Numbered from the stretch's first letter, positions 53,422 through 62,840 are shown. The stretch is 64,000 nt of DNA from Litorivita sp050633545 (GCA_050633545.1 JBOEGS010000009.1:1-64000); one strand, 5' to 3'. Numbers and translations: made by a program. Notes: generated by a model not told the origin, from the sequence alone.

Positions 53422-53580
53422 ATGAAGACCTTGAAAATCGCGTTTTTCACCGCCGTTCTGAGCGCCGCACCAAGCCTTGTCGCCGCCTCGTGTTCCTCCT
53501 CGCATCAAGCCATGTCTTGCGCCGAGGGGATGACATGGGACGCACAAAGCAGCAGCTGCGTCAAACAGATCAACACCTGA
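53422..53580 (+). CDS. Small secreted cysteine-containing peptide
   Basis: 52 aa. A signal peptide (MKTLKIAFFTAVLSAAPSLVAA) is followed by a mature part of about 30 residues with three cysteines (ASCSSSHQAMSCAEGMTW, then SSSCVKQINT). The pattern resembles small chitin-binding-like or disulfide peptides found next to purB in related genomes. Function is unknown. It has its own GGGAGAG ribosome site and lies after the purB terminator, so it needs its own promoter. Confidence 0.7.
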   Translation: MKTLKIAFFTAVLSAAPSLVAASCSSSHQAMSCAEGMTWDAQSSSCVKQINT

Positions 53581-53674
53581 GACGGTGATCTGCCTTCGGG
53601 CACTTTTCCGGCGCAATGAAAGGAATAATTCACCCTTCCCTGCTTATCTGACGCAAACGTCTATGAGGGACAGG

Positions 53675-54745
53675 ATGAATAACCTGACACCGCTGGCACA
53701 GCTGCCCTCCCCCGGAGCCTCGGGTGGCAAGGGACGGCTGACCCGCAAGCAGAAAGCTGCGATCATCGTTCGGCTGTTGCTGAACGAAGGGGCCGAAGTG
53801 CGCCTCAAGGATCTGCCCGAGGATATGCAGATTTCCTTGACGCAGCAGCTTGGCGCGATGCGCCATATCACCCGCGATGTGCTCGCGGGGGTGATCTCCG
53901 AATTTGCCGACGAGCTTGACGGCATGGGGCTGACCTTTCCGCGCGATCTGGCGGGGGCGTTGGACCAGTTGGACGGGAAAATCTCGCCCCACACCGCCGC
54001 GCGTTTGCGCAAAGAGGCGGGCGTGCGCCAATATGGCGACCCGTGGGAGCGGATCAAAGGATTGGGCGTTGAGGCGCTTTTGCCGATTGTCGAAAACGAG
54101 AGCACAGAGGTGGCCGCCGTGATGCTGGCCAAGATCGACGTGTCCAAAGCGGCGGAATTGCTCGGCCGTCTGCCCGGAGCCAAGGCGCGGCGCATCACCT
54201 ATGCGGTCTCGCTCACCGGTGCGGTGACGCCCGATGCGGTGGACCGGATCGGCCTGTCGCTTGCGGCGCAGCTCGACGCGCAGCCCGAGCGCGCCTTCTC
54301 TGACGGTCCGGTCGAGCGCGTCGGCGCGATTCTCAATTTCTCGCCCGCCGCGACGCGCGATGATGTGCTCGAAGGGCTGGACGAGGAAGATCAGGTTTTC
54401 GCCGATCAGGTGCGCAAGGCGATTTTCACATTTGCCAATATCTATCAACGGCTTGCCCCGCGCGACATCCCCAAGGTCATCCGCGAGATCGATCAGGCCG
54501 CATTGGTCACGGCGCTGGCGGCGGCCTCGGGGCTTGGCGGCGATATGGCCAAATCGGCCGAGTTTGTTTTGGAAAACATGTCCAAACGCATGGCCGATTC
54601 CTTGCGCGAGGAAATCGAAGGCGCGGGCAAGATCAAAACCAAAGACGGCGAAGAGGCGATGACCGAGGTGATCAACGCGATCCGCGAGATGGAAGCCAAA
54701 GGCGAGGTCTTGCTTATTGCGGGGGACGAGGACGAAGAGGCCTAA
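53675..54745 (+). CDS. fliG: Flagellar motor switch protein FliG-like
   Basis: 356 aa C-ring protein family. The N-terminal region (RLTRKQKAAIIVRLLLNEGAE) and middle/C-terminal helical armadillo-like domains are recognisable, including DDVLEGLDEEDQVFADQVRKAIFTF and the conserved ALAAASGLGGDMAKSAEFVLENMSKRMADSL near the torque helix. FliG couples ion flow through the stator to rotation. The start is at 53675, after GAGGGA. It stands alone: no other flagellar gene is in this window. Confidence 0.88.
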   Translation: MNNLTPLAQLPSPGASGGKGRLTRKQKAAIIVRLLLNEGAEVRLKDLPEDMQISLTQQLGAMRHITRDVLAGVISEFADELDGMGLTFPRDLAGALDQLDGKISPHTAARLRKEAGVRQYGDPWERIKGLGVEALLPIVENESTEVAAVMLAKIDVSKAAELLGRLPGAKARRITYAVSLTGAVTPDAVDRIGLSLAAQLDAQPERAFSDGPVERVGAILNFSPAATRDDVLEGLDEEDQVFADQVRKAIFTFANIYQRLAPRDIPKVIREIDQAALVTALAAASGLGGDMAKSAEFVLENMSKRMADSLREEIEGAGKIKTKDGEEAMTEVINAIREMEAKGEVLLIAGDEDEEA

Positions 54746-54825
54746 GGCCGAAGCTGCGCGCCCTGGTTCAACACAAGCCGCGCGCCCGGATGCGCCCCCC
54801 ACCCTGCGCGGCGGCGTCAAACCGG

Positions 54826-55629
54826 TTATTTGACGCGGGCGGCGGCAAGGATCGCGCCAGGGCCGCGTTTGGCCACCTCTTGCACGATCACCACGGCGGG
54901 CGCATCACCGCCGATTTTCACATCCATCATCAGCGGCGCGCGCCCGTCCCACTCGCCGACACGGCTCCATTCGGTGACGATATTGGCGTAATCCACTGTT
55001 TTTCCTGCATTTTCACCGCGCAGAATTTTGACCGACGCGCTTGGCGTATAGCGCACCACTTGCACCACCATGGGGCGCGCCGCGCGCAATGCGGGGGCCG
55101 AAACCTGCATACGGGCGCCCGAGCGCGCGGCGCTCAGGGACAGAGCGGGCGCTTTGGCGCTGTGGCGTGCGATGAGCGCGGCGACATCCTTGGCATGGGT
55201 GCCGACCACATGATCGCTGCCGCCGACAATCATCTGCGGCGTATAGATCGAGCGGTGTTTGGCTTGGCGTGCATAGGCGCGTTGGCGCGCGGTAAAGGCG
55301 GGATCGGCGAATTTGTCTTTCCAGCCGATATAATCCCAATAATCCACATGCAAGGACAGGGCGATGACATCGGCACGTTTGGCCAGATCGCGCATCAAGG
55401 CATCGGCGGGCGGGCAGGACGAGCAGCCTTGCGAGGTGTAGAGCTCGATCACAACGGGGCTTCGCTCTTGGGCGGCGACGCGATCCGCGCCCCATATGCC
55501 CCCCGCCGCCATCAAAGGCGCGGCCAGCGCGCAAACCCGCAGCATTCGGGCCAGAACCGCGCGGCGCAATGCAAACGCCGGGATCGCGGTTTGCGGTTTG
55601 GACGGGAAGAAGCGGTGGATCAAACCCAT
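54826..55629 (-). CDS. DUF1223 family thioredoxin-like protein
   Basis: 267 aa secreted or membrane-anchored protein. The N-terminal hydrophobic segment (about 24-45) is followed by a thioredoxin-like domain with a CxxC motif in LYTSQGCSSCPPADALM, then DVIALSLHVDYWDYIGWKDK, diagnostic for DUF1223. The C-terminal part is a small beta domain. It may act in periplasmic thiol redox, but the substrate is unknown. Confidence 0.85.
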   Translation of the reverse strand: MGLIHRFFPSKPQTAIPAFALRRAVLARMLRVCALAAPLMAAGGIWGADRVAAQERSPVVIELYTSQGCSSCPPADALMRDLAKRADVIALSLHVDYWDYIGWKDKFADPAFTARQRAYARQAKHRSIYTPQMIVGGSDHVVGTHAKDVAALIARHSAKAPALSLSAARSGARMQVSAPALRAARPMVVQVVRYTPSASVKILRGENAGKTVDYANIVTEWSRVGEWDGRAPLMMDVKIGGDAPAVVIVQEVAKRGPGAILAAARVK

Positions 55630-55941
55630 GAAGATGCGCCTTTATTCTTGTGGTCCTCTCTCTTTAGACAGACCCGATTGAAATAACCAATCAAGGTTTC
55701 GAGAGAGAGCGTGCCTGCGGCGTGAGGGGCACAGATCGGCCAAAAGCCGCGGTGCGACATGTTAATTTTTCCGCCGCCTGTTGCCTGTGCAATCACGGCC
55801 CATAGCGCCCTAAGTCTGAACAGGGGGTAAAAATTGTGTGCAATGGTATACAAAACCGCAATTCCCCTCTTGATTGCACCGCGCCAATACGGCAGAAGCG
55901 AGCCAGCACAACCCTGTTTCACACCGAAAGGGAGGCCAACC
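55630..55941. other. acnA upstream region
   Basis: 312 bp between divergent genes. TATACA at 55847-55852 could be a -10 box, but the matching -35 is poor. Otherwise I see no feature. The acnA ribosome site GGGAGG is at its right end. Confidence 0.45.
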
Positions 55942-58692
55942 ATGCCCATCACAGTCGGACAAGACACAGCCAAGACACGCAAAACGCTCAGTGTCGGCGG
56001 CTCATCCATTTCCTATTACTCGATCCCCGCCGCTCAAGAAGCCGGACTTGGCGATTTCTCGCGCCTGCCTGCTGCTTTGAAAGTGGTGCTGGAAAACATG
56101 CTGCGCTTTGAAGACGGCGGGTTTTCGGTTTCGGTCGATGACATCAAGGCTTTCGCCGAATGGGGTGCCAAAGGCGGCAAGAACCCGCGCGAGATCGCCT
56201 ATCGCCCTGCCCGCGTGTTGATGCAGGATTTCACCGGCGTTCCGGCGGTTGTGGACCTTGCGGCGATGCGCGACGGCATCAAGGCCCTTGGCGGTGATGC
56301 GCAAAAGATCAACCCGCTCAACCCTGTTGATCTGGTCATCGACCACTCGGTGATGATCGACGAGTTCGGCAACCCGCGCGCGTTCCAGATGAACGTCGAC
56401 CGCGAATATGAACGCAACATGGAGCGCTACCAGTTCCTCAAATGGGGTCAGGGCGCGTTCAACAACTTCCGCGTTGTGCCCCCCGGCACCGGGATTTGCC
56501 ATCAGGTGAACCTCGAGTATCTGGCGCAAACCGTTTGGACCGACACCGACCAGAACGGCGATGAAGTCGCCTATCCCGACACATTGGTCGGCACCGACAG
56601 CCACACCACCATGGTCAATGGTCTGGCGGTTCTGGGCTGGGGCGTTGGCGGGATCGAGGCCGAGGCCGCGATGCTGGGCCAGCCGATTTCGATGCTCATC
56701 CCCGAAGTCATCGGTTTTGAATTGACAGGCGCGATGGTCGAAGGCACCACCGGCACCGATCTTGTTCTCAAGGTTGTCGAGATGCTGCGCGAAAAAGGCG
56801 TTGTCGGCAAGTTTGTCGAATTCTACGGCGCGGGTCTGGACCGTCTGCCTTTGGCCGACCGTGCCACCATCGCCAATATGGCGCCCGAATACGGCGCGAC
56901 TTGCGGCTTCTTCCCGATCGACGGCGAGACCCTGCGTTACCTGCGCAACACCGGCCGCGACGAGGCCCGCGTGGCGCTTGTCGAAGCCTATGCCAAGGAA
57001 AACGGCTTCTGGCGCGATGCGGATTACAGCCCGATCTACACCGACACATTGACGCTCGACATGGGCACCATCGTTCCGGCGATCTCCGGTCCCAAGCGCC
57101 CGCAAGACTATGTCGCGCTGGATCAGGCCGCTGCGGCCTTCATGAATGTCGTCTCCGAATATCGCGGCACCGATGCGACCGCAGATGCGCAGGACATGGC
57201 CGCCGAAGGCCCTGCCCCGACCGCCCCTGCCGATCCGCGCAAATCCCACCCCGTCAAGGGCGAGGATTATGAGCTGACCGACGGGTCGATCGTGATTGCC
57301 TCGATCACCTCGTGCACCAACACATCCAACCCTTACGTGATGATCGGCGCGGGTCTTGTCGCTCGCAAAGCGCGCGCATTGGGTTTGAACCGCAAGCCTT
57401 GGGTGAAAACATCGCTCGCCCCCGGATCGCAGGTCGTGTCGGAATATCTTGAGGCCGCGGGCCTGCAAGAAGACCTCGACGCGGTTGGCTTCAACCTTGT
57501 CGGTTACGGCTGCACCACCTGTATCGGTAACTCCGGCCCGATCCAGCCCGAATTGTCCGAAGCCATTGCCGCAGGCGATCTGATCGCCACCTCGGTATTG
57601 TCGGGCAACCGCAACTTCGAAGGGCGCATCTCGCCCGACGTGCGCGCCAACTACCTCGCCTCGCCGCCCCTTGTGGTGGCCTATGCTTTGGCGGGCGACA
57701 TGAACATCGACATCTCCAAGGATCCGATTGCGCAAAACGCCGAAGGCAAGGACATCTACCTCAAGGATATCTGGCCGACCAACAAAGAGATCGCCGATCT
57801 GGTCGAACAGACCGTCACCCGCGAAGCCTTCATGTCGAAATATGCCGATGTGTTCAAAGGCGACGAGAAGTGGCAGGGCGTCGAGACCGTCGACAGCGAG
57901 ACCTACAACTGGCCGCCCGAATCGACCTATGTGCAAAACCCGCCCTACTTCCAAGGCATGGGAGCCGAGGCCGGTGTGATCTCCGACATCTCGGGCGCCA
58001 AGGTTCTGGCGATCTTGGGCGATATGGTCACCACCGACCACATCTCGCCCGCAGGTTCGTTCAAGGACAGCACCCCTGCCGGTCAATATCTGACCGAACA
58101 CGGCGTGCCGGTGCGCGAGTTCAACTCCTACGGCTCGCGCCGCGGCAACCACGAAGTCATGATGCGCGGCACCTTTGCCAACATCCGCATCAAGAACGAA
58201 ATGCTCGACGGGGTTGAAGGTGGCTATACCAATGGCCCCGACGGCGCGCAGACCTCGATCTTTGACGCCTCGATGGCCTATCAAGCCGCAGGCACGCCTT
58301 TGGTCATCTTCGCAGGTGAGCAATATGGCGCAGGCTCCTCGCGTGACTGGGCCGCCAAAGGCACCGCGCTTTTGGGTGTGAAGGCCGTGATCGCCGAGAA
58401 TTTCGAACGGATCCACCGCTCCAACCTCGTTGGCATGGGCGTGATCCCCTTCGAATTCACCGGCGGCGACACGCGCAAATCGCTGGGCCTGACCGGCAAG
58501 GAAACGGTGTCGATTTCGGGCCTTGCGGGCGATCTGAAGCCTTTGTCCAACGTGCCTTGCGAGATCACCTATGCGGATGGCACGACCAAAACCATCCAAC
58601 TCAAGTGCCGCATCGATACCGCGCCCGAGATCGAATATGTCGAAAACGGCGGCGTGTTGCACTATGTGCTGCGTAACCTCGCCAAGTCGTAA
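55942..58692 (+). CDS. acnA: Aconitate hydratase A
   Basis: 916 aa 4Fe-4S enzyme interconverting citrate and isocitrate in the TCA cycle; the length is typical for AcnA/IRP1 type. Cluster cysteines are in ITSCTNTSNPYV and YGCTTCIGNSGPI. Active-site arginines lie in NSYGSRRGNHEVMMRG, and the C-terminal swivel has AGEQYGAGSSRDWAAKG. The start at 55942 (MPITVGQDTAK) follows GGGAGG; upstream in-frame codons are not needed. A perfect terminator follows. Confidence 0.97.
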   Translation: MPITVGQDTAKTRKTLSVGGSSISYYSIPAAQEAGLGDFSRLPAALKVVLENMLRFEDGGFSVSVDDIKAFAEWGAKGGKNPREIAYRPARVLMQDFTGVPAVVDLAAMRDGIKALGGDAQKINPLNPVDLVIDHSVMIDEFGNPRAFQMNVDREYERNMERYQFLKWGQGAFNNFRVVPPGTGICHQVNLEYLAQTVWTDTDQNGDEVAYPDTLVGTDSHTTMVNGLAVLGWGVGGIEAEAAMLGQPISMLIPEVIGFELTGAMVEGTTGTDLVLKVVEMLREKGVVGKFVEFYGAGLDRLPLADRATIANMAPEYGATCGFFPIDGETLRYLRNTGRDEARVALVEAYAKENGFWRDADYSPIYTDTLTLDMGTIVPAISGPKRPQDYVALDQAAAAFMNVVSEYRGTDATADAQDMAAEGPAPTAPADPRKSHPVKGEDYELTDGSIVIASITSCTNTSNPYVMIGAGLVARKARALGLNRKPWVKTSLAPGSQVVSEYLEAAGLQEDLDAVGFNLVGYGCTTCIGNSGPIQPELSEAIAAGDLIATSVLSGNRNFEGRISPDVRANYLASPPLVVAYALAGDMNIDISKDPIAQNAEGKDIYLKDIWPTNKEIADLVEQTVTREAFMSKYADVFKGDEKWQGVETVDSETYNWPPESTYVQNPPYFQGMGAEAGVISDISGAKVLAILGDMVTTDHISPAGSFKDSTPAGQYLTEHGVPVREFNSYGSRRGNHEVMMRGTFANIRIKNEMLDGVEGGYTNGPDGAQTSIFDASMAYQAAGTPLVIFAGEQYGAGSSRDWAAKGTALLGVKAVIAENFERIHRSNLVGMGVIPFEFTGGDTRKSLGLTGKETVSISGLAGDLKPLSNVPCEITYADGTTKTIQLKCRIDTAPEIEYVENGGVLHYVLRNLAKS

Positions 58693-58709
58693 GACAGTGA
58701 CATAAAAAC

Positions 58710-58745
58710 AAACGGGCCGCGTCAGAGATGACGCGGCCCGTTTTG
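58710..58745 (+). terminator. Terminator after acnA
   Basis: A perfect 13-bp stem (ACGGGCCGCGTCA with TGACGCGGCCCGT) surrounds a GAGA loop and ends in TTTT. Confidence 0.92.
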
Positions 58746-58839
58746 TATCTGCGCAGTGCATCTGCGGTATGCATCTATGGCGCGCATGTGCGGTCCTAAA
58801 TGGCCCGCGCCTGACGCTTACGGCGCGGCCATCTCCTCT

Positions 58840-59388
58840 TCAGGCAATTTTGCGGCGGCGCAGCCCAGCAAGCAAGCCACCCCCCGCCAGCAACATGCCG
58901 CCCGCTGCGGGCAAGGGCACGCCGCTGACCATGATGTCATCAATGCGCACATTGCCGCCGCCGCCATGCGACAGCGACAGCTGCGCAAAGATCAAGGTCG
59001 GCGCGAGCGAAAGCGTCCCCGTCAACCCGTCCGCCGCATAGATGGTGATCAGCGGTCCGACATCGGCATAAATCGTGAAGGAATTTCCGCCGCCCGCGCT
59101 GTTGAAGGCGTAGGACAGGCCGTGGAAATAGAAAGCGCCATCCTCGGACGTCATGGCGGCATCGCTATAAGCGCCATTGTTGAGCATCATACAGGCCCCG
59201 CCGCCGGGGCAATTGGAGCTCAGGTCAAGATTGGCGTTGTCAAAACTGAAGCCGTCCTCGGTGTAACTGCCTGTGCCGGCCGCCAAGCCGAAATCAATGC
59301 TTTCGGATGACAGGGTAAGAGCCGAAGCGCCCGTGGCAGACAGGCCAAGCCCCGCCACCAGCACGGAAATAAGTGCAGTGTGTTTCAT
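58840..59388 (-). CDS. VPLPA-CTERM sorting domain protein
   Basis: 182 aa exported protein. The signal peptide (MKHTALISVLVAGLGLSATGASA) is followed by a beta-rich, low-Lys body with Gly/Ser/Asn content (for example DLSSNCPGGGACMML). The C-terminal sorting signal VPLPAAGGMLLAGGGLLAG plus LRRRK is the VPLPA-CTERM tripartite motif, processed by a cognate exosortase that must be encoded elsewhere. Its partner function (extracellular or biofilm matrix) is by family only. It converges with acnA. Confidence 0.88.
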   Translation of the reverse strand: MKHTALISVLVAGLGLSATGASALTLSSESIDFGLAAGTGSYTEDGFSFDNANLDLSSNCPGGGACMMLNNGAYSDAAMTSEDGAFYFHGLSYAFNSAGGGNSFTIYADVGPLITIYAADGLTGTLSLAPTLIFAQLSLSHGGGGNVRIDDIMVSGVPLPAAGGMLLAGGGLLAGLRRRKIA

Positions 59389-59675
59389 CTAAATTGTCCA
59401 AATATAGTAACATAATTGCCATAAACATAACATAATCCGAATGGATCCGCAATTACGCCCCATCGAGCAGCCCCAGCTCCGCCCCCGCGCCAAACGCTGG
59501 CGGGCGGCGAGATCAAAAGCAATTGGTTAACAAAAGCTTAACGCCCGCAGGCTCAGGCGCCGGTTTCCCCTAGGTCAAAGACGCGGGTGGCGCAGGTCGG
59601 ACCCGCCGCCCCGAAGCCAGCCTGCCCGCTCGCGCGGCGCGCCCGCTCGAAAACCCGATTCGCTGCGGCCAAGGC

Positions 59676-60224
59676 TCAGTCTTGCGATGCCGCTTTAGCC
59701 GCTTCGATGGCGGGGCGGATTTGATCGGTGATGACCCTTTGGGTGATCGGTCCGGCAAAGCGCAGCACGATCCGTCCTTCGCCGTCGATCACATAGGTTT
59801 CAGGCACGCCGTAAACGCCCCATTCGAGCGCCATGCGCCCCGCGTCATCGGCGCCCACTGCCGCATAGGGATTGCCCAGTTCGGTCAGAAATCCGAGGGC
59901 ATTGTCCGGCTTGTCCTTATAGTTGACGCCGAAAATCTGCACCCCTTCGGCGGCCAGAGCCTCCAGATTGGGATGCTCCACGCGGCAAGGCGCGCACCAT
60001 GAGGCCCAAAAATTGACCAGATGCAGCGCGCCATTGCGCAGGTCCGCATCAGCAAAGACGGGCAGATCGCCCAAGGGCACGGCGCTCACGGCGGGCGCCT
60101 CTTTGCCGATCAGGGCCGAGGGCAGCGCATCGGGGTCCTGGCGCTGCATCCCGACGTAGAACATGACGGCGAGGCCCGCGAAAATCAGCGGCGGGGCGAC
60201 CATCAGCGGCGAGATTTTAGCCAT
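59676..60224 (-). CDS. ccmG: Thiol:disulfide interchange protein CcmG/DsbE
   Basis: 182 aa membrane-anchored thioredoxin that keeps apocytochrome c cysteines reduced for heme attachment. It has an N-terminal anchor helix (about 8-25) and a periplasmic thioredoxin fold with the active-site pair C77/C80 in NFWASWCAPCRVEHPN. The family loop GVYGVPETYVID is present. The start overlaps ccmD by 8 nt. It is last of the ccmABCDG block here; ccmF and ccmH are not in the window downstream. Confidence 0.94.
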   Translation of the reverse strand: MAKISPLMVAPPLIFAGLAVMFYVGMQRQDPDALPSALIGKEAPAVSAVPLGDLPVFADADLRNGALHLVNFWASWCAPCRVEHPNLEALAAEGVQIFGVNYKDKPDNALGFLTELGNPYAAVGADDAGRMALEWGVYGVPETYVIDGEGRIVLRFAGPITQRVITDQIRPAIEAAKAASQD

Positions 60225-60372
60225 TGCGCTTCACCCGCTCTTCGATCTGCGCCAATTGGCGGCGCGCGCGGCGGGCGCGGATCACGCTCATCACCACCAA
60301 AGCCGCGAGCAAGGCGATGGACACCGCGTAAGAGGCCAGAACCTCGGTGGCATATTTCCCCAGATCAACCAT
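60217..60372 (-). CDS. ccmD: Heme exporter protein CcmD
   Basis: 51 aa. It reads MVDLGKYATEVLASYAVSIA, then a membrane helix (LLAALVVMSVIRA) and a basic C-terminus (RARRARRQLAQIEERVKR), the typical CcmD layout. CcmD helps release CcmE from the CcmABC complex. Its ATG overlaps the ccmC stop (TGATG) and its stop overlaps the ccmG start by 8 nt. Confidence 0.92.
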   Translation of the reverse strand: MVDLGKYATEVLASYAVSIALLAALVVMSVIRARRARRQLAQIEERVKRNG

Positions 60373-61106
60373 CAGCCATCGAGCCTTTCACGCGCCATCA
60401 AAGCCCGCATGCGGCGGGCACGAATTTCGGTTTGGGTGCGCAGGAACACCAGCGCGATAAACAACAATATGAACCCTGCGATGCACAAAAGCAGCGGGTA
60501 ATAGAACACATCGGCGACATTCTCTTCCTTGTCGAGGCTCAAGGATGCGCCTTGGTGCAACCCTTGGTTCCAGAAATTCACCGCATAGCGCGAGAGCAGC
60601 GCAAAGACCGAACCGACAAGGCACAAGATGCCGGTCAAATCGGCGGCGGTGTCGTCATCCTCGATCGCCGACCAAAGCGCCATATAGCCGAGATAGAATA
60701 GAAACAGGATCAAGAACGAGGTCAGCCGCGGGTCCCATTCCCACCAAGTGCCCCACATCGGTTGACCCCAGATCGCCCCCGTGGCCAGCGCGATCACCGT
60801 CATCACCGCCCCCACCGGTGCGGCGGCTTTGGCGGCCAAGGCGCTGACGTGGTGGCGGCGGATGATCCAGACCAGCGAGGCAATCAGCATCATCATCCAC
60901 GCATTGATCGCCATCAAAGCGGCGGGCACATGCAGGTAGATGATCTTGACCGTCGATCCTTGTTTGTAATCATCGGGCGTGAAGAAAAATCCCCATATCA
61001 AACCGCCCACCAATGCGGCCAAGGCCAGCACCGACAGGGCGGGCAAAACACGGTCGGTGGTTTCGATGAATTTCTTCGGGTTCGCATAGGACCAGATCGA
61101 TGCCAT
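60372..61106 (-). CDS. ccmC: Heme exporter protein CcmC
   Basis: 244 aa, six-helix membrane protein of the heme-handling family. The tryptophan-rich periplasmic heme-binding motif WGQPMWGTWWEWDPRLTS is intact, and conserved histidines flank it (LHVPAALMAINAW, QGLHQGASL). It loads heme onto CcmE with CcmA, CcmB and CcmD. Confidence 0.96.
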   Translation of the reverse strand: MASIWSYANPKKFIETTDRVLPALSVLALAALVGGLIWGFFFTPDDYKQGSTVKIIYLHVPAALMAINAWMMMLIASLVWIIRRHHVSALAAKAAAPVGAVMTVIALATGAIWGQPMWGTWWEWDPRLTSFLILFLFYLGYMALWSAIEDDDTAADLTGILCLVGSVFALLSRYAVNFWNQGLHQGASLSLDKEENVADVFYYPLLLCIAGFILLFIALVFLRTQTEIRARRMRALMARERLDG

Positions 61107-61128
61107 TCTTCCTCCTTGCCTGCGCCGC

Positions 61129-61785
61129 TCAGCGCAAGTTTACCCTCAATACCGCAGCCGAGGCAAAAGGCAAAAGCGCGATTGTGCCGCAGGTGATCCC
61201 CGCCAAAAGCACCAGCGGCGCGGTGTAATCCATGCCTTGCGCGCCGCGCCGTGCGGCTTCGGCGCCAAAGATCAGCGTCGGCACATAAAGCGGCAGCACC
61301 AGCAGGCTCATCAGCAACCCGCCGCGTTTGATCCCCACGGTGAGCGCCGCGCCAAAGGTGCCGATGACGCTCAGCGCGGGCGTGCCCAGCAACAGCGAGA
61401 GCAGCAGCGGGGCAAATCCAGCGGCGGGCAGGTTGAGCAGCACCGCCAAGAGCGGCGTGATCAAAACCAAGGGCAGCGCCGTGGTCAGCCAATGCGCCAA
61501 GGCTTTGAGCGAGACGATGGCCTCCATCGGCAAAGGCGCGGTCGCCAGCAGGTCCAGCGATCCATCCTCCCAATCCAGCGCGAAGAGCCGGTCGAGCGAC
61601 AAGAGGCAGGCCAGCAGCGCCCCGATCCACAAAACGCCCGGCGCGATGCGCGACAAAAGCGCGCTTTGCGGGCCGACGGCAAAGGGGATGAGCACCACCA
61701 CGATGAGGAAAAACGCAAGGCCAAGGCCAAAGCCGCCGCCCGCGCGCACCGCAAGGCGCAGATCACGGATCAGCAGCGCCCTCAC
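61129..61785 (-). CDS. ccmB: Heme exporter protein CcmB
   Basis: 218 aa membrane subunit with six predicted helices; it opens MRALLIRDLRLAVRAGGG and contains the family-typical FALDWEDGSLDLLATAPLPME. It pairs with the CcmA ATPase. Its start overlaps the ccmA stop by 4 nt (ATGA), and ccmC starts 22 nt after its stop. Confidence 0.95.
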   Translation of the reverse strand: MRALLIRDLRLAVRAGGGFGLGLAFFLIVVVLIPFAVGPQSALLSRIAPGVLWIGALLACLLSLDRLFALDWEDGSLDLLATAPLPMEAIVSLKALAHWLTTALPLVLITPLLAVLLNLPAAGFAPLLLSLLLGTPALSVIGTFGAALTVGIKRGGLLMSLLVLPLYVPTLIFGAEAARRGAQGMDYTAPLVLLAGITCGTIALLPFASAAVLRVNLR

Positions 61786-62417
61786 AAGAAGGCCTCGTCA
61801 AAATCATCCATGGCGGGGGCTTTGGCGCGGAAGGGCGCGACGTCGAGCACCCGCGCCTCGGCCAGCCCGAGGTCGATATGGGTCGCCATCAGCGCCATGC
61901 CGCCGCCCGCCAGATGGGCGCGCACCGCATTGGCAAAGAGCGCGACCGAAGCCGCATCAAGCGAGACCGTCGGCTCGTCCAATATCCACAGCGCCCGCCC
62001 CGTCACCATCAGCCGCGCAAGGCCGAGGCGGCGTTTTTGCCCCGCCGACAGCGTGCCGGCAAAACGGTCCGCCAGCCCCTCAAGGTCGAAATCCGCCATG
62101 GCGGCGCCGACGCGGTCGCGGGCGGCGAAAATATCGGCCCAAAAGCGCAGGTTTTCCGTCACGCTCAGCGCCGCTTTGATCCCGTCGGAATGGCCAGCAT
62201 AGGCCATATCCTCGCGCTCCATGCTGATGCGCCCGCCAAGGGCGGGTTGCAATCCGGCGATGGTGCGCAACAGCGTGGTCTTGCCGCACCCGTTCGGTCC
62301 GCGCAAGATCAGCGCCTCGCCGTGGCCCAAGGTGAACCCCACCCCCTCAAGCACGGCCAGACCGCCGCGCGCGACGGCGAGGTTCTCAACACAAAGCTGG
62401 GTCGGTTGCATGGTCAT
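61782..62417 (-). CDS. ccmA: Cytochrome c biogenesis ATP-binding protein CcmA
   Basis: 211 aa ABC ATPase. Walker A is GPNGCGKTTLLR, the signature is LSAGQKRRLGLARLM, and Walker B is LWILDEPTVSLD. ATP hydrolysis releases holo-CcmE from CcmC. The start is 62417 or the ATG two codons later; neither has a good ribosome site. It is first of the overlapping ccmABCDG block. Confidence 0.95.
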   Translation of the reverse strand: MTMQPTQLCVENLAVARGGLAVLEGVGFTLGHGEALILRGPNGCGKTTLLRTIAGLQPALGGRISMEREDMAYAGHSDGIKAALSVTENLRFWADIFAARDRVGAAMADFDLEGLADRFAGTLSAGQKRRLGLARLMVTGRALWILDEPTVSLDAASVALFANAVRAHLAGGGMALMATHIDLGLAEARVLDVAPFRAKAPAMDDFDEAFL

Positions 62418-62457
62418 GGGGGATGCTTAACCTATTGCAGCAAGGCTGCAAACTGCG

Positions 62458-62814
62458 TCACACCGTCAACAGCGCCGCCGCCACGCGCCGCCCGTCATTG
62501 ACGAGGACATTATAGGTGCGCGCCGCAGCGGGCGAATTCATCACCTCGGCGCCCAATCCGGCCGCTTCGAGACGCGCGCGCAGCGGCGCGGGGATATGGG
62601 CGATCTCGGCGCCGGTGCCGATGAACAGCACATCCACCTGCCCCGCCAGCGCCAGCAAAGCCGCCTCATCCTCCAGCCCGCCCCAAAGCCGCGCCCCGGT
62701 GGCGGTGACGATCACATGGCCCATCAGCGCCTCGTTTTTGATGCGAAAGAACCCGGGGCCATAGCTGTCGATCGGCACGGCGTCCTTATAGGTGACTTCG
62801 GTCAGTTGCATCAT
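62458..62814 (-). CDS. Mth938-like domain protein (DUF498)
   Basis: 118 aa small protein of the Mth938/NDUFAF3-like fold. Segments are DSYGPGFFRIKNEALMGHVIV and VDVLFIGTGAEIAHIP, with MNSPAAARTYNVLVNDGRRVAAALL near the C-terminus. It lies between secDF and ccmA, as in other Rhodobacteraceae. Mitochondrial relatives assist complex I assembly; the bacterial role is unknown. The start at 62814 or 62811 follows GGAGGG. Confidence 0.85.
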   Translation of the reverse strand: MMQLTEVTYKDAVPIDSYGPGFFRIKNEALMGHVIVTATGARLWGGLEDEAALLALAGQVDVLFIGTGAEIAHIPAPLRARLEAAGLGAEVMNSPAAARTYNVLVNDGRRVAAALLTV

Positions 62815-62840
62815 CGCCCTCCTGCTGCTGCGCGCGCGCC

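Noticed and set aside
56002..58761. 919-codon antisense frame across acnA
   Set aside because: Mirror of the aconitase gene codon bias. The composition (Gly, Arg, His rich) is typical of antisense translation.
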